This document shows positions 1 to 7,839 of a DNA stretch of 18,514 nt, in pieces (positions within the stretch are counted from its first letter, which is position 1; each line of letters begins with the position of its first letter). Under the pieces are notes generated by a model. It was not told the origin of the DNA. It saw only the letters and a list, made by a program, of their open reading frames with translations, and made no database searches. The position numbers were made by a program, and so were the translations under genes. The stretch is from positions 1 to 18,514 of the forward strand of contig JBJXEY010000214.1 in NCBI GenBank assembly GCA_046153355.1. The letters are read 5' to 3'. This DNA comes from 2-02-FULL-62-17 sp046153355. GTDB taxonomy: Bacteria; Pseudomonadota; Gammaproteobacteria; Burkholderiales; SG8-39.

Positions 1-111
1 TGTATTCCGCTTAAAAATATTCCAAGCATCAGTGGTCGCATCTAAGGAAACACTGATCAAGTTCAGTATCCCAGCAAGTCATTTAAAGTTTCCCTCTAAC
101 ATCGGGGATAT

Positions 112-133
112 ACAAGGGGCGAAGGCCCCTTGT
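112..133 (-). terminator. Hairpin after the ABC/oxidoreductase operon
   Basis: A perfect 9-bp stem (ACAAGGGGC paired with GCCCCTTGT) encloses a 4-nt loop. It lies 17 bp beyond the stop codon of the minus-strand substrate-binding protein gene. Read on the minus strand it is followed by TGTATAT-like sequence rather than a strong T run, so it is a plausible but not canonical intrinsic terminator for the operon ending at 151. The 111 bases before it contain nothing I can assign. Confidence 0.5.
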
Positions 134-150
134 TCAGTACTTCTCTAAAT

Positions 151-1203
151 TTATCGTTTCATCGCCCGACCAGCTTCATAGCTCTTGAAATCAAACCCCT
201 CCTTGTCGATCACGCTAACGCCGACCGAGGTCTGGCCAACGGTTTCGACGATTGCCGTCAACATGGCCTGCGTAGGGGCGAGTTTCGATTCTGAAAGAGT
301 CGCACGTAAAGAGCCGTGCAGCATGGCGATGTAAGGTTTGAGCAACGTCGGATCGGTTAAACCACCACGCTTGGCCAGCGCCGGCCATACCGAGTCGTCG
401 CTCAACATCACGCGTCTCGCCTCTTCAATCGCGGCAACCACGTTGGGGACCATCCCGGGATTCTTTTTCGCCCAGGCGTCAGTCAGGTTGAAGGTTAAAT
501 AAAACGATTCCGGGTCGTACCCAGCAGCGACCATTTGCTTGGGCACCGTGGTGACGGATTTGTATTTGCCCGATGTTAATGGGCCCAAAGTGAAATCGGA
601 GAATTGCAGGGCCGCGGCGATATCCCCTTTATTCAGGGCGCCATTGAGTAAGCCTGGCGCGGCGTTTTGCACCACCGCGTCGCGCTCCACATCGAAACCT
701 TCCGCCTTTTTCCCTGCCGCGCGAATAATCATCCAATCAAGCAATGTCGCGCTGGGTGTGCCGACTTTCTGCCCCTTGAGATCGGTGAGCTTGGTATAGG
801 GTTTATCCGCGAGGGTAACGATTTGGTTTCCATATAGGAGGAACGCCGAGACTGCTTTGGCTTGCAATCCGCCCTGGCGTTGGCGCATCAGATCAAGCAC
901 GCTGCCGCTGGAGATGTCAGCGTCGCCTGAGCGCATGGTGGTCCATTGTGCTTGCGTCTGGCTGATGGGCAGGATTTGCACATCGATGCCGTACTTGGCG
1001 CCGATGCCGCGTTCGCGGAGCAATACCGGGAAGTACGATTGGCTGGCGTTCTCGATGGTTGACCAACGCAGCACTACCGGTGCGGCGGGCGCCTTGGTAG
1101 CCTCTGCGGCATAAACACCCGTGGGCGCCATTGAAGCGAGGCTGCCAAGTAATAATGCCGAAGCCGAAACGGCGTGCAATAACTTAGATGGCGAATGTTT
1201 CAT
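151..1203 (-). CDS. NitT/TauT-type ABC transporter substrate-binding protein
   Basis: This is a periplasmic receptor of the SsuA/TauA/NMT1-like family, 350 aa. It starts with a Sec signal peptide (Lys-containing n-region, hydrophobic Ala/Leu stretch, likely cleavage after GVYA near residue 32). The mature protein opens with LRWSTIENASQSYFPVLL, which fits the first strand and helix of the type II periplasmic fold. The NITT-like pattern of a drained periplasmic pocket continues with KLTDLKGQKVGTPSAT near the middle. The start codon is well supported by AAAGGA a few bases upstream. It is the last gene of the minus-strand operon, 48 bp after the ATPase gene. Family members bind sulfonates, taurine, nitrate, pyrimidine precursors or aromatic acids. 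The ligand here is unknown, and the neighbouring oxidoreductases suggest a compound that is oxidised after import. Confidence 0.88.
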   Translation of the reverse strand: MKHSPSKLLHAVSASALLLGSLASMAPTGVYAAEATKAPAAPVVLRWSTIENASQSYFPVLLRERGIGAKYGIDVQILPISQTQAQWTTMRSGDADISSGSVLDLMRQRQGGLQAKAVSAFLLYGNQIVTLADKPYTKLTDLKGQKVGTPSATLLDWMIIRAAGKKAEGFDVERDAVVQNAAPGLLNGALNKGDIAAALQFSDFTLGPLTSGKYKSVTTVPKQMVAAGYDPESFYLTFNLTDAWAKKNPGMVPNVVAAIEEARRVMLSDDSVWPALAKRGGLTDPTLLKPYIAMLHGSLRATLSESKLAPTQAMLTAIVETVGQTSVGVSVIDKEGFDFKSYEAGRAMKR

Positions 1204-1251
1204 GATGCTTCCTTTCGGTGACCAGACAAGATATCAGGATAAACTCATTTA

Positions 1252-2010
1252 TTACAGTTTCAAGTGATCGACGATGCGCCGCGCCACTGCGGCAACTTCG
1301 ACGCTTTCGTAATCCCTGGGATAAGGAATTTCCACTTTGACCTCGGAAATGATTCGCCCAGGCCGTGGGCTCATGATGATTACTCTGTCCGCGAGGTAAG
1401 CCGCTTCGGTCACGTTATGCGTGACAAACAGCACGGTGTGCGGTTGCGCCGCATGTAGTCGTAATAATTCGATCCTCAGTCGGCGCGCGGTCAATTCATC
1501 CAGCGCACTGAAGGGTTCGTCCATCAGCAATACCGAAGGATCAATCGCCAAGGCCCGAGCCAGAGACACCCTTTGTTGCATGCCCCCTGACAACTGGCTG
1601 GGAAAACGATCCTCGAACCCATGCAGGCCAACCAGTTCGAGGAAGCGCTGCACGTCCGCCTTGCGTTTGTCAGCCGGTACGCCCCGCTCCTTGAGAACGA
1701 ACTCGACATTCTCCGCGGTGGTGAGCCATGGCAGCAATCGAGGCGCCTGGAAAACGCAGGCCATACGCAGGCCAAAATCCAACTCATTGGATTGAAATTG
1801 ACCCTCGAAGCGCGTGTCTAGGCCTGCTGCGATATGCAAAAGTGTAGATTTCCCGCAACCGCTGGGGCCGACCAGGGCGGTAAATTGCTTCGGCGCGACA
1901 TCGAAACTCAAGTTGTCGATAGCCGTGACGGCGCCTTCCGGAGACTGAAAAACTTTCCTGATGCCGCGAAACGAAATCGCGGGCATGGTGTTGGCGTTGG
2001 ATTCGCTCAT
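1252..2010 (-). CDS. NitT/TauT-type ABC transporter ATP-binding protein
   Basis: This is the cytoplasmic ATPase that powers import through the adjacent permease, 252 aa. All nucleotide-binding motifs are intact: Walker A GPSGCGKST at residues 48-56, the Q-loop in CVFQAPRLLPW around 85-95, signature LSGGMQQR at 140-147, Walker B LLMDEP at 161-166 with D-loop SALD, and the H-loop in VTHN at 196-199. The RLLPW and SGGMQQR context is typical of SsuB/TauB-like subunits. The ATG overlaps the permease stop by the ATGA arrangement, and a GAGGAGG Shine-Dalgarno lies 5 bp upstream, so translation is probably coupled. Confidence 0.93.
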   Translation of the reverse strand: MSESNANTMPAISFRGIRKVFQSPEGAVTAIDNLSFDVAPKQFTALVGPSGCGKSTLLHIAAGLDTRFEGQFQSNELDFGLRMACVFQAPRLLPWLTTAENVEFVLKERGVPADKRKADVQRFLELVGLHGFEDRFPSQLSGGMQQRVSLARALAIDPSVLLMDEPFSALDELTARRLRIELLRLHAAQPHTVLFVTHNVTEAAYLADRVIIMSPRPGRIISEVKVEIPYPRDYESVEVAAVARRIVDHLKL

Positions 2011-2846
2011 CGCGCCTCCTCGCGGCGCCAGCGAAATAGATATGCCTCAAGCCGGCGTATTACCACCAATTCAATCAACAGCATCACCAACATGAAAGGC
2101 AAGGCCGAGGCCAAAACTCGCTCCATGTTGAAAAGGCTATAGAAATATTGAATGCGGTATCCAACCCCGGAAGAGCGCCCCATCAATTCCACGAAAATCA
2201 CAATCTTCCAGGTAAGTGCCAACCCAGTGCGCCCCGCAGCGAAAAGGTAAGGCAGGGTTTGCGGCAACAACACGCGCCAAAGAATAGCGCGGCTGGGCAC
2301 GCGAAACGCCCGCGCCATTTCCGACAAACCGGGGTCGATAGCCTTGACGCCCTGTATCACATTGAAGGTCGCCGACGGGGCGACCACGATGGCCGACGCC
2401 GCGATCGCGGCGACATCGTTCAATCCCAACCACAAATAGGCGATGACTATGTAGAGAATGGAGGGCACCGCGGCGGCGATGGTGACCCAGAAATCGAACA
2501 TTTTTCCGAACCAACGTATCGTGCCCAGGGCCATGCCGGCGGTCAGCGCGATCATCATCGCCAGTGAAAACGCGGCGACGACACGTCCAGCCGTGACGGC
2601 CATATCTTTCCACACGTAACCATCGTCCAAGGACGCCATGAATACTGCGTAGACACGCGTCACCGAGGGTACGATATCGGCGGAGACAACCCGTGATACG
2701 CCCTCCCACAGAACGAGCAAGATCACCACTGAGAGCGAGCGCAACACCAGCATCTCGATCCACTGACGTCTCGCCTCCAATTTGCTTTCGACTTCCGCGG
2801 CGTTGCCTGGTTCGCGAATATCGGCCTTGGATCCGGCTTCGCTCAT
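2007..2846 (-). CDS. NitT/TauT-type ABC transporter permease
   Basis: This is the inner-membrane channel subunit, 279 aa, of the binding-protein-dependent transport (SsuC/TauC) family. After a charged cytoplasmic N-terminus (residues 1-30) there are about six hydrophobic segments. The ATPase-contacting EAA-type loop is recognisable as MARAFRVPSRAILWRVLLPQ followed by TLPYLF. The C-terminus is Arg-rich and cytoplasmic. The start codon overlaps the stop of the upstream flavoprotein gene (ATGA) and has GGAGG 7 bp upstream. The overlap on both sides shows that the flavoprotein, permease and ATPase genes are co-transcribed. Confidence 0.92.
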   Translation of the reverse strand: MSEAGSKADIREPGNAAEVESKLEARRQWIEMLVLRSLSVVILLVLWEGVSRVVSADIVPSVTRVYAVFMASLDDGYVWKDMAVTAGRVVAAFSLAMMIALTAGMALGTIRWFGKMFDFWVTIAAAVPSILYIVIAYLWLGLNDVAAIAASAIVVAPSATFNVIQGVKAIDPGLSEMARAFRVPSRAILWRVLLPQTLPYLFAAGRTGLALTWKIVIFVELMGRSSGVGYRIQYFYSLFNMERVLASALPFMLVMLLIELVVIRRLEAYLFRWRREEAR

Positions 2847-4375
2847 GCTCCTGCCTCCACGGGATTCGTTGCGCGTGCTCGCCCGGCGGCGCCCTGTGCG
2901 GCGAGGTGCCCGCCTGCCAGACCTTCGGTAATGTTTCCACCCAATAGATAGATGTGACCGAAATAGGAACCTAACTCTCCGGCCGCATAGAGTCCGGGAA
3001 TCGGTTGTCCATGCGTATCCAGCACCCGCTGCGCTTCATCATGCACGGGGCCACCTTGAGTATTGCTGACCACCGGCCAGACTTCGATGGCGTAAAACGG
3101 TGGTGCATCAATGGCCACCATGCTTGCTGCGGGACGGCCGTGGCGCGTATCCTCGCCCGCTGCGACATCGCGATTCCAAGTGTCGACTGTGCGAACCAAT
3201 AGGCTCGCATCCACACCCATTAACTTGGCCAACGCATCGACGGTTGACGCCTGTTTGATCCATCCTTTTTTGATCTCCGCCGAATTGTCTTTGGACCATT
3301 CGTACCTATGTTCGGCTTGCGAGGCGACAGGACGCCCTATGGGGCCGCGTTGGCGCGCGCTCTCATCGAAAATCATCCAGGCCGGAATCCGGTCATGGCG
3401 GCCGGTTTCTTCGTTCAAACGTCCGAGCGGTCGCGACAAGGTGTCCTGCGGCGCGCGCGGCAATTCGTTCGTAAACCGGTTTCCTTGTTGATCGACCAGA
3501 ATCCAGGCAAGCGGCCTGCCCGGATTTCGTGCACCCCCCAACGGGTTGCGCACCGCGACGGGGAGATTGGGCAGCTTATAGCCATAGGAGCCATGTACAT
3601 GCCACATGTGCCACAGCGCCGCACCTGCCTCGATGGACATGTTGATGCCATCCCCCGTATTGCCTGCGTGACCCATAGGCAACAGAACCGGAATCTCCAG
3701 GTAATCGCGCAGCATCTTTTGGTTGAATTCGAACCCGCCGGTGGCTAATACGACACCACCCTTGGCTTGAATTGCCGTTTCGCGTCCGTTGTGCCTGACC
3801 ATTACGCCTGTGACCTGCCTCATTCGATTGGATTCCTCGCTGCATAGGAGACGGGTTGCGGGGGTATCAAAGCAAATTTCGAGCCCACGTTCCTCGATAT
3901 TGCGTTCCAGCACTCGTATCAGCAATTGCCCTTTCGAGCCCCCCGTTACCCAGGGATAGTGATCGAATCCATCGACACTTTCGATGCCGGCCCACCCGAG
4001 GCTGTCGCGCCCCGGCCAGTCGTACAAGTCTTCGGTTTCATTCACCGCCTGCTGTGCGCCAAATCGGACACTTACCTTGGCATTGGCTCGCGCCGCGAGT
4101 TCTTGTAGCAAGCGCGGCACTTCGGTCATGCCCTGCGCCAAGGCTTCGGCAAGCTTGCGGTTGACGCGATGACCGGAGGTATGGTCTAGATAGTCGGCGG
4201 CGTCCGCCGCGTCGGAGGCCACACGCGCGAAGCCGCTGGAGAGCATCGAGGTGCCGCCGATGTGCGGCGATTTTTCCACTAAGAGCACGCTGGCGCCGGC
4301 ATCCGCCGCGGCAATCGCCGCCATGCAACCCGCGCAACCCGATCCGACCACCACCACGTCGTAGGAGGTTTTCAT
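2843..4375 (-). CDS. FAD-dependent oxidoreductase, fumarate reductase/ketosteroid dehydrogenase-like
   Basis: This is a 510-aa flavoprotein of the FAD_binding_2 family, which covers fumarate reductase flavoprotein, 3-ketosteroid-1-dehydrogenase and tricarballylate dehydrogenase. It has an N-terminal dinucleotide fold with GSGCAG at residues 11-16, the ribose-binding Glu in LLVEKSPHIGGTS at 31-43, and a second FAD contact near the C-terminus in GLYAAGELGSYFGHIYLLGGN followed by TEGLAGG. NTQGGPVHDE before it matches the region where these enzymes bind substrate. There is no twin-Arg or Sec signal, so it is probably cytoplasmic. Reactions in the family are C-C dehydrogenation or enoate reduction. 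The start is 2 bp after the stop of the LLM oxidoreductase gene (TAAGGATG) and no strong ribosome site is visible, so translation may be coupled. The specific substrate cannot be read from sequence. Confidence 0.87.
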   Translation of the reverse strand: MKTSYDVVVVGSGCAGCMAAIAAADAGASVLLVEKSPHIGGTSMLSSGFARVASDAADAADYLDHTSGHRVNRKLAEALAQGMTEVPRLLQELAARANAKVSVRFGAQQAVNETEDLYDWPGRDSLGWAGIESVDGFDHYPWVTGGSKGQLLIRVLERNIEERGLEICFDTPATRLLCSEESNRMRQVTGVMVRHNGRETAIQAKGGVVLATGGFEFNQKMLRDYLEIPVLLPMGHAGNTGDGINMSIEAGAALWHMWHVHGSYGYKLPNLPVAVRNPLGGARNPGRPLAWILVDQQGNRFTNELPRAPQDTLSRPLGRLNEETGRHDRIPAWMIFDESARQRGPIGRPVASQAEHRYEWSKDNSAEIKKGWIKQASTVDALAKLMGVDASLLVRTVDTWNRDVAAGEDTRHGRPAASMVAIDAPPFYAIEVWPVVSNTQGGPVHDEAQRVLDTHGQPIPGLYAAGELGSYFGHIYLLGGNITEGLAGGHLAAQGAAGRARATNPVEAGA

Positions 4376-4377
4376 CC

Positions 4378-5445
4378 TTATTGCGCGGCGCGGACCAGAG
4401 GGATTACTTCTTGCGCCAAAGCATTGATTTGCTTTCGTTGGTCGTAGGAGGCGAGCACTACTTGAAATGAATTCGCCCCGGCGCGCACGTATTCGAGCAG
4501 CCTATCGGCGCAAGTTTGCGCGGAACCCGAGAGCAGCCAGCGATCCAAGGTATCTTGATCAAACGGCCTTTGGTGATACGCCTCCATCATGGTCTGGCCT
4601 TCGCGCCGCGCGGCGTCATCATCGGGGCCGACGCATAGAAATAAATTAATGCGGCGAATGAAATCCTCGCCAAGTGTTCGTTGATAGCGATCCTTTGCCA
4701 GCGTCTTGATAATGGCCAAGGTATCGCGATATTCGTCGGGCGTGATGATCCCGGTGATCCAACCGTCGGCAAGTCGCGCCACGCGATCCCAGGGGCCGAC
4801 GAACTTGCCCGCATTTTTCTCCGAGAAAAAATCATTGGGCCCGAACCCCGCCTGCTTGGGAACGAAGCCGCCACAGGCCACCACGATGGGTGGATGCGGT
4901 TGCGCCCGCGGGCGATAACCAATGCTGACATCGTCGCAGGAGAACACCTCGCCCTTGAAGCTGACATGGTCTTCTGTCCAAAGTCGCTTGATCAGACGGA
5001 TCGATTCATCGAAAGCCACACCACGCTTTTTCTTCGCAATTCCAATCAACTCATATTCGCGTTCGACCATCGCAGGCTCGCCGGTACCCAGACCCACCAC
5101 GAATTCGCTGCGGCCTTCGGAAATTTCATCCAAGGTGGCCCAGTCCTGCGCGAGCAACACCGGATGGCGCATGTGCGGTTGAAGAATGCCGGTAGCCAGT
5201 TTGACGCGGCGCGTCTGCGCCGCCACGGCGGCGAGGGTCGGAATCGGCATGTAACGCGGCTTGGCGAGGATGCTGTCGCCCACCGAGACGAAATCGATTC
5301 CTACGTTGTCTGCATGCACGGCGTTCTCCAGCAACTGCTTCATGGAAAACGCTTCGCCCATGAACACGGCGGCGCGATTGTTGATATACACACCAAACTG
5401 GATTGGGTTCGGTCTTATTGCGGAGGGCGAGGCGGGAATTGTCAT
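4378..5445 (-). CDS. LLM class (luciferase-like) flavin-dependent oxidoreductase
   Basis: This 355-aa TIM-barrel protein of the bacterial luciferase-like superfamily uses FMN or F420. Family marks include the N-terminal strand FGVYINNRAAVF, HADNVGIDFVSVGDS (second strand), the middle LATGILQPHMRHP and LAQDWATLDEISEGRSEFVVGLG, the phosphate-binding area GVAFDESIRLIKRLWTED, and the C-terminal LLSGSAQTCADRLLEYVRAGA. Members such as SsuD, NtaA and RutA are two-component monooxygenases; others are F420-dependent reductases. No partner flavin reductase gene is present in the window. It is the first gene of the minus-strand operon and diverges from the amidohydrolase across 108 bp. A role in oxidising the compound brought in by the downstream ABC transporter is inferred from the linkage. 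Confidence 0.88.
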   Translation of the reverse strand: MTIPASPSAIRPNPIQFGVYINNRAAVFMGEAFSMKQLLENAVHADNVGIDFVSVGDSILAKPRYMPIPTLAAVAAQTRRVKLATGILQPHMRHPVLLAQDWATLDEISEGRSEFVVGLGTGEPAMVEREYELIGIAKKKRGVAFDESIRLIKRLWTEDHVSFKGEVFSCDDVSIGYRPRAQPHPPIVVACGGFVPKQAGFGPNDFFSEKNAGKFVGPWDRVARLADGWITGIITPDEYRDTLAIIKTLAKDRYQRTLGEDFIRRINLFLCVGPDDDAARREGQTMMEAYHQRPFDQDTLDRWLLSGSAQTCADRLLEYVRAGANSFQVVLASYDQRKQINALAQEVIPLVRAAQ

Positions 5446-5482
5446 GCTTTATTGGAACGTGTCCGTAAGTCATCGAGACTGA

Positions 5483-5515
5483 TTGCGAAATCCTACTCTA
5501 TTTTTGCGAAAATCC
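5483..5515. promoter_or_regulatory. Tandem direct repeat in the divergent intergenic region, candidate operator
   Basis: TTGCGAAATCC at 5483-5493 is repeated as TTGCGAAAATCC at 5504-5515, with start-to-start spacing of exactly 21 bp (two helical turns), and each copy is followed by a CTAC or TAC-like sequence. The repeat sits between the divergently transcribed LLM oxidoreductase and amidohydrolase genes. A short palindrome, CATTGAATG, follows at 5520-5528. This arrangement would suit a dimeric regulator acting on both arms, but no regulator gene is in the window and no clear promoter pair could be assigned. Confidence 0.35.
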
Positions 5516-5553
5516 GCTACATTGAATGGACATATTAGATCCCGGATGCCGCT

Positions 5554-6861
5554 ATGCCAGGCAATATTGATTTTCTTGACCTTAATCGTTTTCGCCTTGC
5601 CGCAGCGCAGGTGCCCAGCGCGCTACTGCCTCGCCAAGTCCAGGGCACCGCGCAATCAACCGCCGTGGACATCGATATTGCCGAGGGAAACATCGTTGCG
5701 GTTGCGCCCAGTGGTGAATCGAAGTCGGAATTACCGTTGATCTCGCTTAAAGGCCGCCAAGTCTGGCCTTGCTTCGTCGACATTCACACGCATCTCGATA
5801 AAGGGCACACTTGGAATCGCGCGCCCAACCCCGATGGTACTTTCCAAGGCGCGATCAAAGCCATTGCCGCGGACCGCGTTCATTGGACGCCCGATGACAT
5901 GCGACGGCGAATGGAATTCGGTCTTGCTGCAAGCTACGCGCACGGCACGCGTGCAATCCGCACGCATTTGGATTCGCTGGGTGATTTTGCGGCCAAGAGT
6001 TGGCCGCTATATGCCGAACTTCGCCGCGAATGGTCAGGACGCATCGAACTCCAGGCTGCTTGTCTGGTTTCGATAGAGTATTTTCGAGACAAGGAAGCTG
6101 GCGGTCGATTGGCCGATTTGGTTGCCAAGCACCAAGGCGTACTGGGCGCGGTCGTCTATGTCACCGCTGACCTTGATGATTTGCTCGACCGAATCGTCCA
6201 GCTCGCCACCGAGCGGGGATTGGATCTTGATTTTCACACCGATGAAAATGGCGATCCGAATTCCAATGCGCTGTTACGCATTGCCAAGGCGGTAGTAAGA
6301 AATAAGTTCAAAGACAAGGTTTTATGCGGCCACGCCTGCAGCTTAGCGGTGCAATCGGCCGAGAATGTCGAAAAAACCATGAATACCGTGGCAGAGGTCG
6401 GCATGGGCATCGTTAGCCTGCCGATGTGCAATATGTATATTCAGGACCGATCATTTGCCGATGATGCTTCGCCCCGCACCCCTCACTGGCGCGGCGTGAC
6501 TTTGCTGCACGAATTGCGCTCGCGTGGCATTCCAGTCGCCCTGGCGAGTGACAACGTTCGCGATGCGTTCCATCCCTATGGTGACCACGATCTTTTAGAG
6601 GTATTTTCTTTCGCTGCGAAGGTGGCGCATCTGGATCGACCCTTTGGCGACTGGCCCGCAGCGGTGACGCGCACACCGGCACACCTGATGCGCCTAGCAG
6701 GCAGTGGCATGATCGCGCCGGGAAACGCAGCGGATTTGATCATCTTTTCCTCTTGCGATATTGACACTATGCTGTGTCGCGGAGAACCTGACAGGATAGT
6801 GTTGCGAAATGGAAAACGCATCACGGCTCAATTGCCTGACTATGAAAGGGGCAACATATGA
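5554..6861 (+). CDS. Cytosine deaminase-like amidohydrolase
   Basis: This 435-aa metal-dependent hydrolase of the amidohydrolase superfamily is closest in pattern to cytosine deaminase/isoguanine deaminase (CodA-like). The metal and catalytic residues expected for that group are visible: HTH at residues 78-80 in VDIHTHLDKGHTWN, H228 and E231 in DFHTDENGD, H260 in LCGHACSL, and D333 in LASDNVRDAFHPYGDHDLLEV. The C-terminal beta-sandwich segment (GNAADLIIFSS) completes the composite domain. It is expected to deaminate or hydrolyse a ring C-N bond in a cyclic amine or amide in the cytoplasm. It is the first gene of the plus-strand arm, and its TGA overlaps the ATG of the Bug receptor gene. The start at 5554 has only a weak GGA upstream. 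Specificity for cytosine itself should not be assumed, because the surrounding genes are not pyrimidine salvage genes. Confidence 0.87.
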   Translation: MPGNIDFLDLNRFRLAAAQVPSALLPRQVQGTAQSTAVDIDIAEGNIVAVAPSGESKSELPLISLKGRQVWPCFVDIHTHLDKGHTWNRAPNPDGTFQGAIKAIAADRVHWTPDDMRRRMEFGLAASYAHGTRAIRTHLDSLGDFAAKSWPLYAELRREWSGRIELQAACLVSIEYFRDKEAGGRLADLVAKHQGVLGAVVYVTADLDDLLDRIVQLATERGLDLDFHTDENGDPNSNALLRIAKAVVRNKFKDKVLCGHACSLAVQSAENVEKTMNTVAEVGMGIVSLPMCNMYIQDRSFADDASPRTPHWRGVTLLHELRSRGIPVALASDNVRDAFHPYGDHDLLEVFSFAAKVAHLDRPFGDWPAAVTRTPAHLMRLAGSGMIAPGNAADLIIFSSCDIDTMLCRGEPDRIVLRNGKRITAQLPDYERGNI

Positions 6862-7832
6862 AAACGTCGATAGGTAAAGTCATTCTGCTCATCGGTTTGC
6901 CTCTGCTTCACGCTACTCCCTTGTGGTGCCAGGACTTTCCCGCGAAGCCGGTGCGGATCGTGGTGCCCTATCCGCCCGGGGGCGGCGTGGATATTCTTGC
7001 GCGCCCGTTGGCTGATCGCCTCGCACGCTCATGGGGCGCGCCGGTCATCGTTGAAAACAAAGCCGGGGCCGGCACTTTGCTCGGGGCCGAATTCGTCGCC
7101 AAGGCCCCGCCAGATGGCTACACCCTGCTCCTCACCAGCGACACCACCATTACCAGCAATCCCCATGTCTACAAGAAGCTTCCCTACGATCCGCTCAAGG
7201 ATTTCGCGCCGCTCACGCGCCTGGTGGCGCTGCCCCAAATGGTGCTGGCGCACCCTTCGCTAACCGCGAACTCAATGGCCGAACTGGTCGCCATGGCCAA
7301 GGCCAAACCCGGCGCGCTTAATTACAGTTCTTATGGCACGGGTAGTCAGCCGCATCTGGTGTACGCGAACCTGGAAGCCCTCAGTGGCGCGCAGATCACG
7401 CATATTCCGTATAAAGGTTCGGCGCCCGCCATCGCCGCCTTGCTCGCCAACGAAGTGCAGGTGAGTATGGGCTCGGGCAATCACCATGCCATGATTCGCG
7501 CCAGTAAATTGAAGGCGTTGGCGATTGCTCGCGCCGAACGCGATCCGCAATTTCCCAATGTGCTAACGCTGCGCGAAGCAGGATTTCCCGAGCTTGATCC
7601 GCAACTGTGGTTTGGAATTCTTGCTACCGGCGGCACGCCGCGCCCGATCATCGACAAGATCGTATCGAGCATCACGAGTATTTATTCTGACCCGCAGTTT
7701 CGCGAACTCCATGTCACCAGCAAAAGTTACGATCTTGCGATCAGTTCGCCGGAAGAATTCGCGGCGTTTATTCGCTCGGACCTGGAATACAAGGCACGCA
7801 TGATCAAGCGGGCGGGCATTCAAGCTGAATAA
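6858..7832 (+). CDS. Bug family tripartite tricarboxylate transporter substrate-binding protein
   Basis: This 324-aa periplasmic receptor is of the Bug/TctC family. It has an N-terminal signal peptide (MKTSIGKVILLIGLPLL, probable cleavage near residue 24) followed by the family hallmark DFPAKPVRIVVPYPPGGGVD, then ENKAGAGTLLGAEFVAKAPPDGYT, FAPLTRLVALPQMV, and the ligand-pocket region with HIPYKGSAPAIAALLANEVQ. Length and motif order match complete family members. The ATG overlaps the amidohydrolase stop (ATGA) with AAAGGGG upstream, so the two are co-translated. No tctA or tctB membrane partners are nearby, as is usual for the many orphan Bug receptors of betaproteobacteria. It probably binds a carboxylate or related acid linked to the pathway encoded here. 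Confidence 0.92.
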   Translation: MKTSIGKVILLIGLPLLHATPLWCQDFPAKPVRIVVPYPPGGGVDILARPLADRLARSWGAPVIVENKAGAGTLLGAEFVAKAPPDGYTLLLTSDTTITSNPHVYKKLPYDPLKDFAPLTRLVALPQMVLAHPSLTANSMAELVAMAKAKPGALNYSSYGTGSQPHLVYANLEALSGAQITHIPYKGSAPAIAALLANEVQVSMGSGNHHAMIRASKLKALAIARAERDPQFPNVLTLREAGFPELDPQLWFGILATGGTPRPIIDKIVSSITSIYSDPQFRELHVTSKSYDLAISSPEEFAAFIRSDLEYKARMIKRAGIQAE

Positions 7833-7839
7833 TTTCGCC

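Noticed and set aside
2137..2940. Minus-strand frame of 267 codons overlapping the ABC permease
   Set aside because: It is an Arg-rich out-of-frame shadow; the permease in the other frame has clear membrane segments and the EAA-type motif.
4681..5538. Plus-strand frame of 285 codons antisense to the LLM oxidoreductase
   Set aside because: The complementary strand encodes a clearly recognisable LLM protein, and this frame shows no family features and would span the divergent promoter.
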